Source: a virus
Virus record (IMG/VR): IMGVR_UViG_3300021087_000562
Coordinates: 1-46,602 of that record
Direction: 5' to 3' (one strand)
DNA length: 46,602 nucleotides
Of the stretch, positions 5,770 to 13,400 are shown one piece after another. The position numbers and the translations under genes are program-made. The number at the start of each line of letters is the position of its first letter. Position 1 is the first letter of the stretch. Under the pieces are notes generated by a model, which searched no databases, was not told the origin of the DNA, and worked only from the letters and a program-made list of their open reading frames with translations.

Positions 5770-7296
5770 ATGATTTGGGATGATCCTTTTCAATACGAGT
5801 TGGAGTGTTTAACTCTTGTTAATAATGAGGGAGTCGGATTTGATATTAGAAAAGCTTTTATGGGTCTTAAGCTCCATGAATCTATTACTCAAAATTTCTT
5901 ATCAGGAGAAGTATCCATATTAGATGGAACAGGCTTTTTAGAAAATGCTAAGTTATTTGGTCAAGAAACTTTACATTTAAGATTTTGTTCACCATATGGA
6001 ACAAGTTATGACGATGCACCACAAGAACATAGAATAGATAAACTTTTTCGTATATATCATGTAGGAGAAGTTCAAAGAAGCGGTCAAGATACTTTAATTT
6101 ATAATTTAAAATTTTGTTCACCAGAACTTATACAATCAAAAAGAATTAGAATCAATCAAGCCTTAAAAGGTGGAATGATTGACACTGCAGAAAAAATAGC
6201 TAGAGATCATTTAGGTATTGAGGTAGATAAAAAAGATGTAACTGAATCTAAATCATGTCATATAGTTATTCCTAACTGGTCTGTAAACTATGCAATCAAT
6301 TGGTTATGTAAAAATGCACAGGAGTGTGATGAACACGATGCTTTACATGATAGCTATTTCTTTTATGAATCAGCTAATAGTGGTTTTAGGTTTGGTAATA
6401 TGTCTAAAATGATTAAACGCGAATCTTTCGTAGCATCTGAAGGAATCCCTTTATTTGCATATACACCACCTTTAGTAGATAAGGACGATACCTTACTTGG
6501 TTGGGATTTTGCGGGAACAGATGTTGAAGGCAAAGAGATTGGGATAATGGGAATGGGTAGAAGAATACAAGGTTATCAAATAGGGTCTATAGCAAATGTA
6601 TTAGAAGGAACAGTCAATGGATTTTTTGCTTCAAAACAAATAACAATAGATCCAATTAATCAACAGATGGACGAACAGAGTTATAACTATCATGCGAAGT
6701 TTAATGCAAATAAAAACCTAGATAAGGGAGCTGATGATGAACCAAAACAATTTCCATTAGTTAGAGAAATGCCAGAAATATTACATTCAGGAAGTGCAGT
6801 TGAAGGTGATGAGTCTGCAGAACCAATAGTATCAACTGTTAGTATGTTAAAACCTATAAGTTCTTATAAAGATTCAAATGTAATATTTAATAGTGATACT
6901 CCTTATGCATATGAAGAAAGTGGAAGCAATTGGTTTACAGGACTTTCGGAAGGAAATGATAAAGGAAAATATATGTATAGACAAGCTGTTGATCAACTAC
7001 TTAAATATAATTCATTAAATGTAACATTGCCAGCTAGGACTAATATAACTGCAGGAGCAATGATTAAATTAGCAATACCAGTAGCTAAAGCTGGAGAAGG
7101 TGATCCATCCGCAGAGAATGTTTTTCATACTGGTACATATTTAATTACAGATATCCAATGGGAATTAGCTTTAAGTCAATGTAAAGTTAATATTAGATGT
7201 ATTAAAGATTCATTAATGAATAGAATTGAAACAACAACTGTGAAACTACCAGGTATGATTAAGGATAAAAGTCTTGAGGAGGAAGGAAATGTTTGA
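5770..7296 (+). CDS. gp27: Baseplate hub protein gp27-like
   Basis: A 508-residue protein beginning MIWDDPFQYELECLTLVNNEG. It contains the hub-type block ESITQNFLSGEVSILDGTGFLEN near residues 38-60 and LIYNLKFCSPELIQSKRIRI near 112-131. T4 gp27 (391 residues) trimerises to form the torus that carries the gp5 spike. The location, sandwiched between gp53 and gp5 and overlapping gp5 by eight bases (ATGTTTGA), agrees with that partnership. It is larger than T4 gp27, with an acidic insertion near 310-400. The C-terminus holds a beta-rich region (HTGTYLITDIQWELALSQCK). The assignment uses family pattern and context, and no catalytic residues are expected. Confidence 0.78.
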   Translation: MIWDDPFQYELECLTLVNNEGVGFDIRKAFMGLKLHESITQNFLSGEVSILDGTGFLENAKLFGQETLHLRFCSPYGTSYDDAPQEHRIDKLFRIYHVGEVQRSGQDTLIYNLKFCSPELIQSKRIRINQALKGGMIDTAEKIARDHLGIEVDKKDVTESKSCHIVIPNWSVNYAINWLCKNAQECDEHDALHDSYFFYESANSGFRFGNMSKMIKRESFVASEGIPLFAYTPPLVDKDDTLLGWDFAGTDVEGKEIGIMGMGRRIQGYQIGSIANVLEGTVNGFFASKQITIDPINQQMDEQSYNYHAKFNANKNLDKGADDEPKQFPLVREMPEILHSGSAVEGDESAEPIVSTVSMLKPISSYKDSNVIFNSDTPYAYEESGSNWFTGLSEGNDKGKYMYRQAVDQLLKYNSLNVTLPARTNITAGAMIKLAIPVAKAGEGDPSAENVFHTGTYLITDIQWELALSQCKVNIRCIKDSLMNRIETTTVKLPGMIKDKSLEEEGNV

Positions 7297-9265
7297 AGGT
7301 AGAGATGGATTTGAATGGTTTACAGGGGTTGTTGAAGATAGGAATGATCCAAAAGCTTTGAATAGAGTTCGTGTAAGAATATTTGGTATTCATACAGAAA
7401 ATAAACAAAAGATAGCTACACCAGATTTACCATGGGCGACAGTAATGATGCCTACAACATCTTCTTCTATATCTGGATTAGGTACGACAGTGCATGGTCT
7501 TGTTGAAGGATCTTGGGTAATAGGATTTTTTAGAGATGGTGCAGCTAACCAACAACCTGTAATTATGGGGTCATTAATAGGACAGCCTTCAAAGACTATT
7601 AGGCTGGATAGAACTTTAGATGACAAGGGAAAAAGAAAAGAAGATAAAATAAAAAGATTTGAAAATACTGATGATGAACAATTTAAAGGTCCTGTTACTG
7701 CTGTTGATGAAGAAAATATAGAAATTACAGGAGACATCAAAAGTCCAGGTATAAAAGGAACAATAACTGATGTAACGATAGAAGATAGAGGTGGATTTTA
7801 TAAATCAGCTCCAACAGTAACAATTAGTTCTCCATCTGTTTATACAAAAAGTGATGATGAGATTTTATTTGAAGAAGGAGATGAACTACCAGAAGGTAAA
7901 CAAGTTGGAGATGTTAAAAAAGCAAGTATTATACCAGAAGGCAAAAAAGTAGGAGATACTAATTTAAATGGTGGTATACCTGCTGTTGGTAGAGCTACTA
8001 TCAGGAAGCCTGATAAAGAAGGTGGAGGAGAACTCTTTGATGTTACATTAACAAATTATGGATATGGTTATACAGAAGCTCCTACAATTACATTCTCAGG
8101 TGGTGGCATAGACTATGAAGAAGGAGCTACAGACATACCAGATGGTAAAAAAGTAGGAGATTTAAGGAATGAGGATGAACCACATGCTAAAGCAACCGCA
8201 GTAGGTTGGGATGAAAAAAACTATATTACAATTACTCCTACATTTTCTACTAAAACAAAGAATGAACAGACTGGACAGATGGAGTCTGGAGAAGGGTTTA
8301 CAGCTAAAATACTTGTAGGACCAGATGGTAAAATAGAAGAATTTCTAGTAACTCCAGAAAATGTGTCTGGTGATAACTATGTTGTTGGAGATATATTACA
8401 GTTTGATAATGTCGGTGAGATGGAGCGTTATACAGTAAGTGACACTATACCAGAAGGTAAAGCAATAGGAAATATTAAAAATGTAAATCAAATCAAAGTG
8501 ACTGTAACTGAAATTGATGAAGAAAATATAAATATTCCAGAAGGATTTCAAGATCCACGACGCAAAATATCCAAACAATATAAAGGAACTGCTGATGGAA
8601 AAAACCCTCAACATATGTCTAATAGAACTTATGGATTAGAATTAGATTTAAAAAATTCACCTAAACGAGATGGTGATGAGATAGGACAAAGATATCCTAA
8701 AGAAGAATATATAGAAGAAGGAGAATCTTCTGTAAACAAATTAGCTAGACAAGATGGAAAATATAATGAAGAAATTTATCCAAATAACTTTATCGAAGAA
8801 GGTGGAACTGCTGGGAATGACAAAACTTTATTTGATGGTACCCTCAAAGATGGTGGTAGAAATGAGGATAGAGGAGAATGGGTAAAACCAAAATATCCAT
8901 TCAATCATGTTTACGAATCTGAATCAGGCCATGTAGTTGAAATAGATGATACACCAGGATTTGAAAGAATTAATTTATTTCATAGGAAAGGTGCACGAAT
9001 AGAAATTAATAATAAAGGTGAAATTCACATGGTGGCTGCAGGAGGTCAAGATGTTAATATACAGGGTAAGAATGTTAATATAAATGATTACGGAATTGGA
9101 ACTTTAAACATTAGGTCCGCTGGAAAAATTCTTATGAATGCTCTAGGTGATGGAGTAAAAATAGTTACTCAAGGTAAGACTGATATAGTTTCATCAGGAG
9201 AGACAAAAATAACATCTCTTAAAGATGTTATAATGAAAGCAGTTAAGAAAGTTAAGATACAATAA
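7289..9265 (+). CDS. gp5: Baseplate central spike gp5 lacking a recognisable lysozyme domain
   Basis: A 658-residue protein from ATG 7289. An in-frame TTG 15 bases upstream is rejected because GAGGAGGAAGG is the ribosome site for the ATG. Residues about 5-105 form the OB-fold of gp5/VgrG spikes (FTGVVEDRNDPKALNRVRVRIFG, LPWATVMMPTT, GSWVIGFFRDG, PVIMGSLIG). The C-terminal 110 residues are spike-like beta-helix sequence (GHVVEIDDTPGFERINLFHR, then repeated NI/VNI and GDGVKIV strands). T4 gp5 carries a muramidase between these parts. Here the middle instead has two GxGY-type beta modules (residues about 160-181 and 250-270) and four copies of a short [I/L]P[E/D]GKxxG[D/N] repeat (about 200, 215, 284 and 387). 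I see no glycoside-hydrolase motif. It works on the gp27 hub as the membrane-piercing tip. Confidence 0.85.
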   Translation: MFEGRDGFEWFTGVVEDRNDPKALNRVRVRIFGIHTENKQKIATPDLPWATVMMPTTSSSISGLGTTVHGLVEGSWVIGFFRDGAANQQPVIMGSLIGQPSKTIRLDRTLDDKGKRKEDKIKRFENTDDEQFKGPVTAVDEENIEITGDIKSPGIKGTITDVTIEDRGGFYKSAPTVTISSPSVYTKSDDEILFEEGDELPEGKQVGDVKKASIIPEGKKVGDTNLNGGIPAVGRATIRKPDKEGGGELFDVTLTNYGYGYTEAPTITFSGGGIDYEEGATDIPDGKKVGDLRNEDEPHAKATAVGWDEKNYITITPTFSTKTKNEQTGQMESGEGFTAKILVGPDGKIEEFLVTPENVSGDNYVVGDILQFDNVGEMERYTVSDTIPEGKAIGNIKNVNQIKVTVTEIDEENINIPEGFQDPRRKISKQYKGTADGKNPQHMSNRTYGLELDLKNSPKRDGDEIGQRYPKEEYIEEGESSVNKLARQDGKYNEEIYPNNFIEEGGTAGNDKTLFDGTLKDGGRNEDRGEWVKPKYPFNHVYESESGHVVEIDDTPGFERINLFHRKGARIEINNKGEIHMVAAGGQDVNIQGKNVNINDYGIGTLNIRSAGKILMNALGDGVKIVTQGKTDIVSSGETKITSLKDVIMKAVKKVKIQ

Positions 9266-10548
9266 TGAGTACAGCTATAGCAGTCGTTGAAATTCCGCCT
9301 ATGGAGTGTCCAGCAGTCATGTTACCGACTCCGGCAAACATGAAAAATATGACTAAACAGTTAGCGGCTATGCCAGCTAAACTAGGAGCTATGATGGAAG
9401 TTCAAGCAGCAACCATGGCTCAAGATGAAGTTGATAAATTAACAGAAGAAGTAGACAAGTTAAAAGAAGTAGTTGAAACTATTTTAGATGTAATAGATGC
9501 TCCTAATTTTGAGAGTATTGACTGGCCAGACCTAAGAGCTGAAATTGGTATAGACAAACTCTTTCAGAAATATCCAGTCTTTCTTCAAGTTAAGATGATA
9601 GAATTAATAACTAAAATTTTACCAATAACAGTTGAAGTTCCTGTTCCACCACTTGGGATTAGTGTTGATATAGTTAAGTTTGTTACTGATGAAGATTATA
9701 AATCTAAGTTAGTAGCGGAACTAACAGGTAACGGTGAAGATATCAAAGCACAGATAGCGGCTCTTGATCCTGCAGCAATGGGTGTTGATGCGTTTATGGA
9801 TGAAGTGAATGGATTGAAGGGTAGTATTATAGACCCGTTGTATGCAATACTTCCACCTGAATGGCAGTCATTTGGTGGTGAAGAAGGTTTAGAAATTTCA
9901 GAATTAAAGGGTCAAGCTGTTATAGCTTTTCTTGAATCTAAAATGAGTGGACTTGGAGTAGGAATGTTGTTTGATGCGTTTGGTGGTTTGATAAGTATGT
10001 TTGATCTAATATGGGATGCTTTAGGATTACCAGAATTACCAATCCCATTAAGTTTAGATGTAGGAGCTATGATTTCAGCTGTTGTAGATGCTGAGAAAGC
10101 AAAGTTTACAGCTGAGATAGAATCTTTAGATGCAGGAGAATTAACAGGTGAGGCTTTAACTAATGCTAAAACAGCAGCATTCGATAAAATGGGCGATGCA
10201 ATGACTGAAGGATTAGAAGGACTTTCAATAGCAGGCTTTGATGTAATGAGTTTAATAGGTGGACCTATTGATGATCCAGTTGAGTGTTTAGCTTTAAAGA
10301 AGAAAAGAATATGTGAAGAAATAGGAAGGTTTAAAGACAACTATCAATTCTATTTACTTAGAAAATGGATGGAAGTAGTAACCTCTTTCTTTGATGCTAT
10401 TGGTTTAGGTGCATTAACACAATGGATAGGTTGTGATTTTTGTACTTTTCTAGGATTAATAGGATTTCCAAAGAGTATTGATTTAAGTTTTTCAGATCAC
10501 ATTAAAGAAGTTGAAAACAAGGTAGTTTCACCTCTTCCAGCGACATAA
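9265..10548 (+). CDS. Helical structural protein of unknown function between gp5 and gp25
   Basis: A 427-residue protein, not recognised with certainty. Residues 30-77 form a strong coiled-coil-type helix (MTKQLAAMPAKLGAMMEVQA and DEVDKLTEEVDKLKEVVETI). The rest alternates amphipathic and hydrophobic helices with Pro-rich turns (PITVEVPVPPLGISVDIV, GLPELPIPLSLDVG). Four cysteines lie late in the chain (PVECLAL, KRICEE and CDFCTF). No signal peptide is visible. It overlaps the gp5 stop by one base and its own stop lies inside the gp25 late promoter. Position suggests a hub-associated or tape-measure-related protein (gp28/gp29 role), but I have no motif that settles this. Confidence 0.6.
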   Translation: MSTAIAVVEIPPMECPAVMLPTPANMKNMTKQLAAMPAKLGAMMEVQAATMAQDEVDKLTEEVDKLKEVVETILDVIDAPNFESIDWPDLRAEIGIDKLFQKYPVFLQVKMIELITKILPITVEVPVPPLGISVDIVKFVTDEDYKSKLVAELTGNGEDIKAQIAALDPAAMGVDAFMDEVNGLKGSIIDPLYAILPPEWQSFGGEEGLEISELKGQAVIAFLESKMSGLGVGMLFDAFGGLISMFDLIWDALGLPELPIPLSLDVGAMISAVVDAEKAKFTAEIESLDAGELTGEALTNAKTAAFDKMGDAMTEGLEGLSIAGFDVMSLIGGPIDDPVECLALKKKRICEEIGRFKDNYQFYLLRKWMEVVTSFFDAIGLGALTQWIGCDFCTFLGLIGFPKSIDLSFSDHIKEVENKVVSPLPAT

Positions 10549-10551
10549 ATA
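10544..10551 (+). promoter_or_regulatory. Late promoter CATAAATA before gp25
   Basis: A late -10 element overlapping the stop codon of the preceding gene. Five bases (GTAGT) separate it from ATG 10557, so a late transcript should begin at the start codon itself. No Shine-Dalgarno sequence precedes the ATG. Confidence 0.6.
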
Positions 10552-10556
10552 GTAGT

Positions 10557-10979
10557 ATGGCTCAATTTAATAGTAAAAATAAAGCAGACAGAGTGGCACG
10601 AAGGTGGTTCACCGATTTTGATATCAATATGAAGAATCATCCAATAACAGGTGATATAGTTTTAAAATATGATTTAAATGCAATCAAGAGAGCAGTTATG
10701 AATTTAGTAATGACCAATTATTATGAAAGACCTTTTAAACCTAGTTTAGGTGCTAATCTTAGAGGTAAGTTGTTTGAACTAAATGATGCTCCAAATAGAA
10801 TAGTATTAGAGGATGAATTAAAAGAACTGTTAAATACATTTGAACCTAGAGCAACATTTAATAATATAATGACATCACCAGATATTAATGAAAATGCATT
10901 AAATATTACAATTATGTTTACTGTTAGAAATAGTCCTCAACCACATTCATTAGACCTAATATTAGAGAGAGTAAGATAA
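10557..10979 (+). CDS. gp25: Baseplate wedge protein gp25
   Basis: A 140-residue protein (T4 gp25 is 132) of the gpW/gp25 lysozyme-like-fold family found in all contractile tails. The family signature EPR is at Glu96-Pro97-Arg98 (LLNTFEPRATF). Also typical are KYDLNAIKRAVMNLVMTN near 37-54, ERPFKPSLGANLRGKLFE near 57-74 and the C-terminal NSPQPHSLDLILERVR. It interacts with gp6 and the sheath in the wedge core. It shares one base with the gp6 start. Despite its historical name it has no lysozyme activity in known members. The start lies five bases after a late promoter element, with no ribosome site. Confidence 0.92.
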   Translation: MAQFNSKNKADRVARRWFTDFDINMKNHPITGDIVLKYDLNAIKRAVMNLVMTNYYERPFKPSLGANLRGKLFELNDAPNRIVLEDELKELLNTFEPRATFNNIMTSPDINENALNITIMFTVRNSPQPHSLDLILERVR

Positions 10980-12847
10980 TGGCAACAATAAAAAGTTCAA
11001 ACATTAATATAACAGATTTAGACTTTGAACAAGTAGAAACAAGTCTAAAGGAATATCTAAAAGGACAAACAACTTTAAAAGATTATAATTTCGAAGGATC
11101 TAACCTGTCTATACTTATAGACTTGTTAGCCTATTCAGCACATACTTCAGCATTCAATGCAAACATGGTTGCCTCTGAAATGTTTTTAGACACAGCACAG
11201 ATCAGAAAGAATGTAGTATCAAGAGCTAAAGAATTAGGATATACTCCTTCATCTAGAGCAGCTGCTTCTGCTTCTTTTAATTTAACAGTTAATAGTCCAT
11301 CAGTAAGTGGTGTAACACCTAACAATTTAACAATCAGTAGAGGCCACGAATTCACAACAGTTTTTGATGGAACATCATATACATTTATAGCATTAGATGA
11401 TAAAACAATTACACCAACAAGTGGTGCATTTAGATTTGATGATTTAAATATATATCAGGGTAGATTAGCTACTGATGTTTATAGATACAATAGTCAAATA
11501 GCTAATCAAAGATTTCCAATATTAAATCGTAATGTAGACACATCAACAATTAAAATTAATGTTACTTCAAATAATACAGTAACAGCTTGGAATAGAGCTG
11601 GAGATTTAACTGGTATTACAACAACTTCAACTGTATTTTATTTACAAGAAAATGATGATGGATTATTTGAAGTATATTTCGGAGATGGTGTAATTGGTAA
11701 AGAACCAATAGATGGTGATGAGATTTCTATATCTTATTTAATAACTGATAACAGCCATGCTAATGGTGCTAAAGTTTTTTCAATGACTACATCTATTAAT
11801 GGAAATTCAGATGTAACATTTACAAATACAGTTAGTGCATCAGGTGGTAAAGATATTGAAACACCAGATCAAATTAAATTCTCAGCTTCGAAGTTTTACA
11901 CTTCACAAAATAGATTAGTTACAGTTCAAGATTATAAAGCCAAATTACAAGACTTATATCCAGGAGCAGATTCAATAGCTGTATGGGGTGGAGAAGATGC
12001 AGACCCTATACAATATGGTAAAGTATTTTGTTCTATTAAACCTTCTCAATATTCAAACAATTTAACAACAGCTGAAAAGACACAATTAAAAAATGATTTA
12101 AGTAAACTAAGCGTTCTAACAGTTAGACCACAAGTAATTGATTCAGAGATACTACAAATATTAGTATCAACTAATTTTAAATACGATCCTTCAAAAACAT
12201 CTCTTACTAAATCAGCTTTAGAAACATTAGTAAGAGCATCTATCTTAGCTTACGATAATGACAATTTATCTGGGTTTGATACATTGTTCAGACATTCACC
12301 AATGACAAATAAAATAGATTCAGTTGAAACATCAGTTCTTTCAAACATTACAACTGTTAAGTTGAGAAAGAATTTCAATGCAACAGTTGATGGTACTGCA
12401 TCTAGTATGACTTTAGATTTTGGTAATGTAATTTATAATCCACATGCAGGACACAATTCAGCAGCAGGTGGTATTTTAACGACAACAGGTTTTTATGTTT
12501 CAGGTGATGTAAATACAGAATATTATTTAGATGACGATGGTTCAGGTAATGTAAGAAGATATTATTTATCAGGTTCAACAAGAGTCTATAAAGATAATAC
12601 AGCTGGAACAATAACATATTCATCAGGTAAGATTAGTGTAAATTCATTAACATTGGGTTCAACATCTAATACTGATAATACAATAGATTTCACAATTATT
12701 CCAAACTCAAATGATGTCATTTCAGTTCGGAACCAATTGTTGGATATCACAGCAGCCGAGATTTCTGTTACGGGTGTAGCAGATACAGTTGCTAGTGGTG
12801 AAACGAGTGCTGGAGTTGGTTATACTACCTCCTCAAGTTACTCCTAA
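10979..12847 (+). CDS. gp6: Baseplate wedge protein gp6 (gpJ-like)
   Basis: A 622-residue protein (T4 gp6 is 660). The N-terminus (LDFEQVETSLKEYLKGQTTL, then NFEGSNLSILIDLLAYSAHT) is the conserved start of gp6 and of P2 gpJ-like proteins. The central region contains FEVYFGDGVIGKEPIDGDEI near 230-250. KFYTSQNRLVTVQDYKAKLQ and LYPGADSIAVWGGEDADP follow near 302-340, also family hallmarks. gp6 forms the ring that ties wedges together. It overlaps gp25 by one base and is followed by an 80-bp gap with a terminator-like hairpin. The C-terminal 170 residues are Ser/Thr/Asn-rich and less conserved-looking. Confidence 0.9.
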   Translation: MATIKSSNINITDLDFEQVETSLKEYLKGQTTLKDYNFEGSNLSILIDLLAYSAHTSAFNANMVASEMFLDTAQIRKNVVSRAKELGYTPSSRAAASASFNLTVNSPSVSGVTPNNLTISRGHEFTTVFDGTSYTFIALDDKTITPTSGAFRFDDLNIYQGRLATDVYRYNSQIANQRFPILNRNVDTSTIKINVTSNNTVTAWNRAGDLTGITTTSTVFYLQENDDGLFEVYFGDGVIGKEPIDGDEISISYLITDNSHANGAKVFSMTTSINGNSDVTFTNTVSASGGKDIETPDQIKFSASKFYTSQNRLVTVQDYKAKLQDLYPGADSIAVWGGEDADPIQYGKVFCSIKPSQYSNNLTTAEKTQLKNDLSKLSVLTVRPQVIDSEILQILVSTNFKYDPSKTSLTKSALETLVRASILAYDNDNLSGFDTLFRHSPMTNKIDSVETSVLSNITTVKLRKNFNATVDGTASSMTLDFGNVIYNPHAGHNSAAGGILTTTGFYVSGDVNTEYYLDDDGSGNVRRYYLSGSTRVYKDNTAGTITYSSGKISVNSLTLGSTSNTDNTIDFTIIPNSNDVISVRNQLLDITAAEISVTGVADTVASGETSAGVGYTTSSSYS

Positions 12848-12854
12848 ACTATGA

Positions 12855-12872
12855 TCCATGTATATGCATGGA
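12855..12872 (+). other. Short hairpin downstream of gp6
   Basis: TCCATG and CATGGA form a 6-bp stem around a 6-base loop (TATATG), just after the gp6 stop and upstream of a second, terminator-like hairpin. It could stabilise the gp6 transcript 3' end; this is inference. Confidence 0.35.
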
Positions 12873-12880
12873 GTAGAATT

Positions 12881-12899
12881 CCCTCATGGTGAGGGTTTT
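12881..12899 (+). terminator. Rho-independent-like terminator after gp6
   Basis: CCCTCA, a 3-base loop TGG, and TGAGGG form a 6-bp GC-containing stem followed by TTTT. In this AT-rich region it is the clearest intrinsic terminator. It separates the hub/wedge genes from gp7 and gp8; the short T-run suggests partial termination. Confidence 0.55.
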
Positions 12900-12927
12900 A
12901 ACAATGCTTATTTAAGAGGAAACTAAA

Positions 12928-13389
12928 ATGGCAGATAAAAAAATAACCGCGCTTACGGATTTAAGCACAGGAATCGCAGCAGAAGATTTATTGCATGTGA
13001 TTGATGATCCTTCTGGAACTCCAGTAAATAAAAAGGTCTCAGTCGCTAATGTATTAAATTACATTCCTACATTCCTAGCATTCGCACAGGCAGAACAAAC
13101 TTTAACCGGTGCTGGTGCAGCAAATATTACTAGTGCAGTTACAGCTTTTGTAACTAATACTGATAATTCAAATGCAAACGCTGTAACATTAGCTAATGGT
13201 ACTACAGGTCAAATAAAGATTCTTTATACAAAAACAGAAGCTTCATCTGGTCAAACAAGTGTAGTAACACCTGCTAATTTCGCAAATGGTACTACATTAA
13301 CTTTCGATGCAGTTGGTGATGCCGCAATTATGTACTTCAATGGTACAAATTGGGTATTAGTTGCTGGCAACGGAGTTGCAGTAGCGTAA
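12928..13389 (+). CDS. Small virion structural protein of marine T4-like phages
   Basis: A 153-residue protein. The N-terminus ([40 protein letters not shown]) is a common leader in marine phage tail and head accessory proteins, thought to be an attachment segment. The remaining 100 residues are Thr/Ala/Asn-rich beta sequence ([54 protein letters not shown]). The final strand [10 protein letters not shown] is typical of small trimeric fibre-head or decoration domains. AAGAGGAAAC precedes the ATG. It lies between gp6 and gp7, so a baseplate or short fibre accessory role is likely. The exact function is unknown. Confidence 0.7.
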   Translation: MADKKITALTDLSTGIAAEDLLHVIDDPSGTPVNKKVSVANVLNYIPTFLAFAQAEQTLTGAGAANITSAVTAFVTNTDNSNANAVTLANGTTGQIKILYTKTEASSGQTSVVTPANFANGTTLTFDAVGDAAIMYFNGTNWVLVAGNGVAVA

Positions 13390-13400
13390 TTAATTAAGTC

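Noticed and set aside
7274-7288. TTG as start of gp5
   Set aside because: GAGGAGGAAGG, which includes this region, is the ribosome site for ATG 7289, where the family-like sequence begins.
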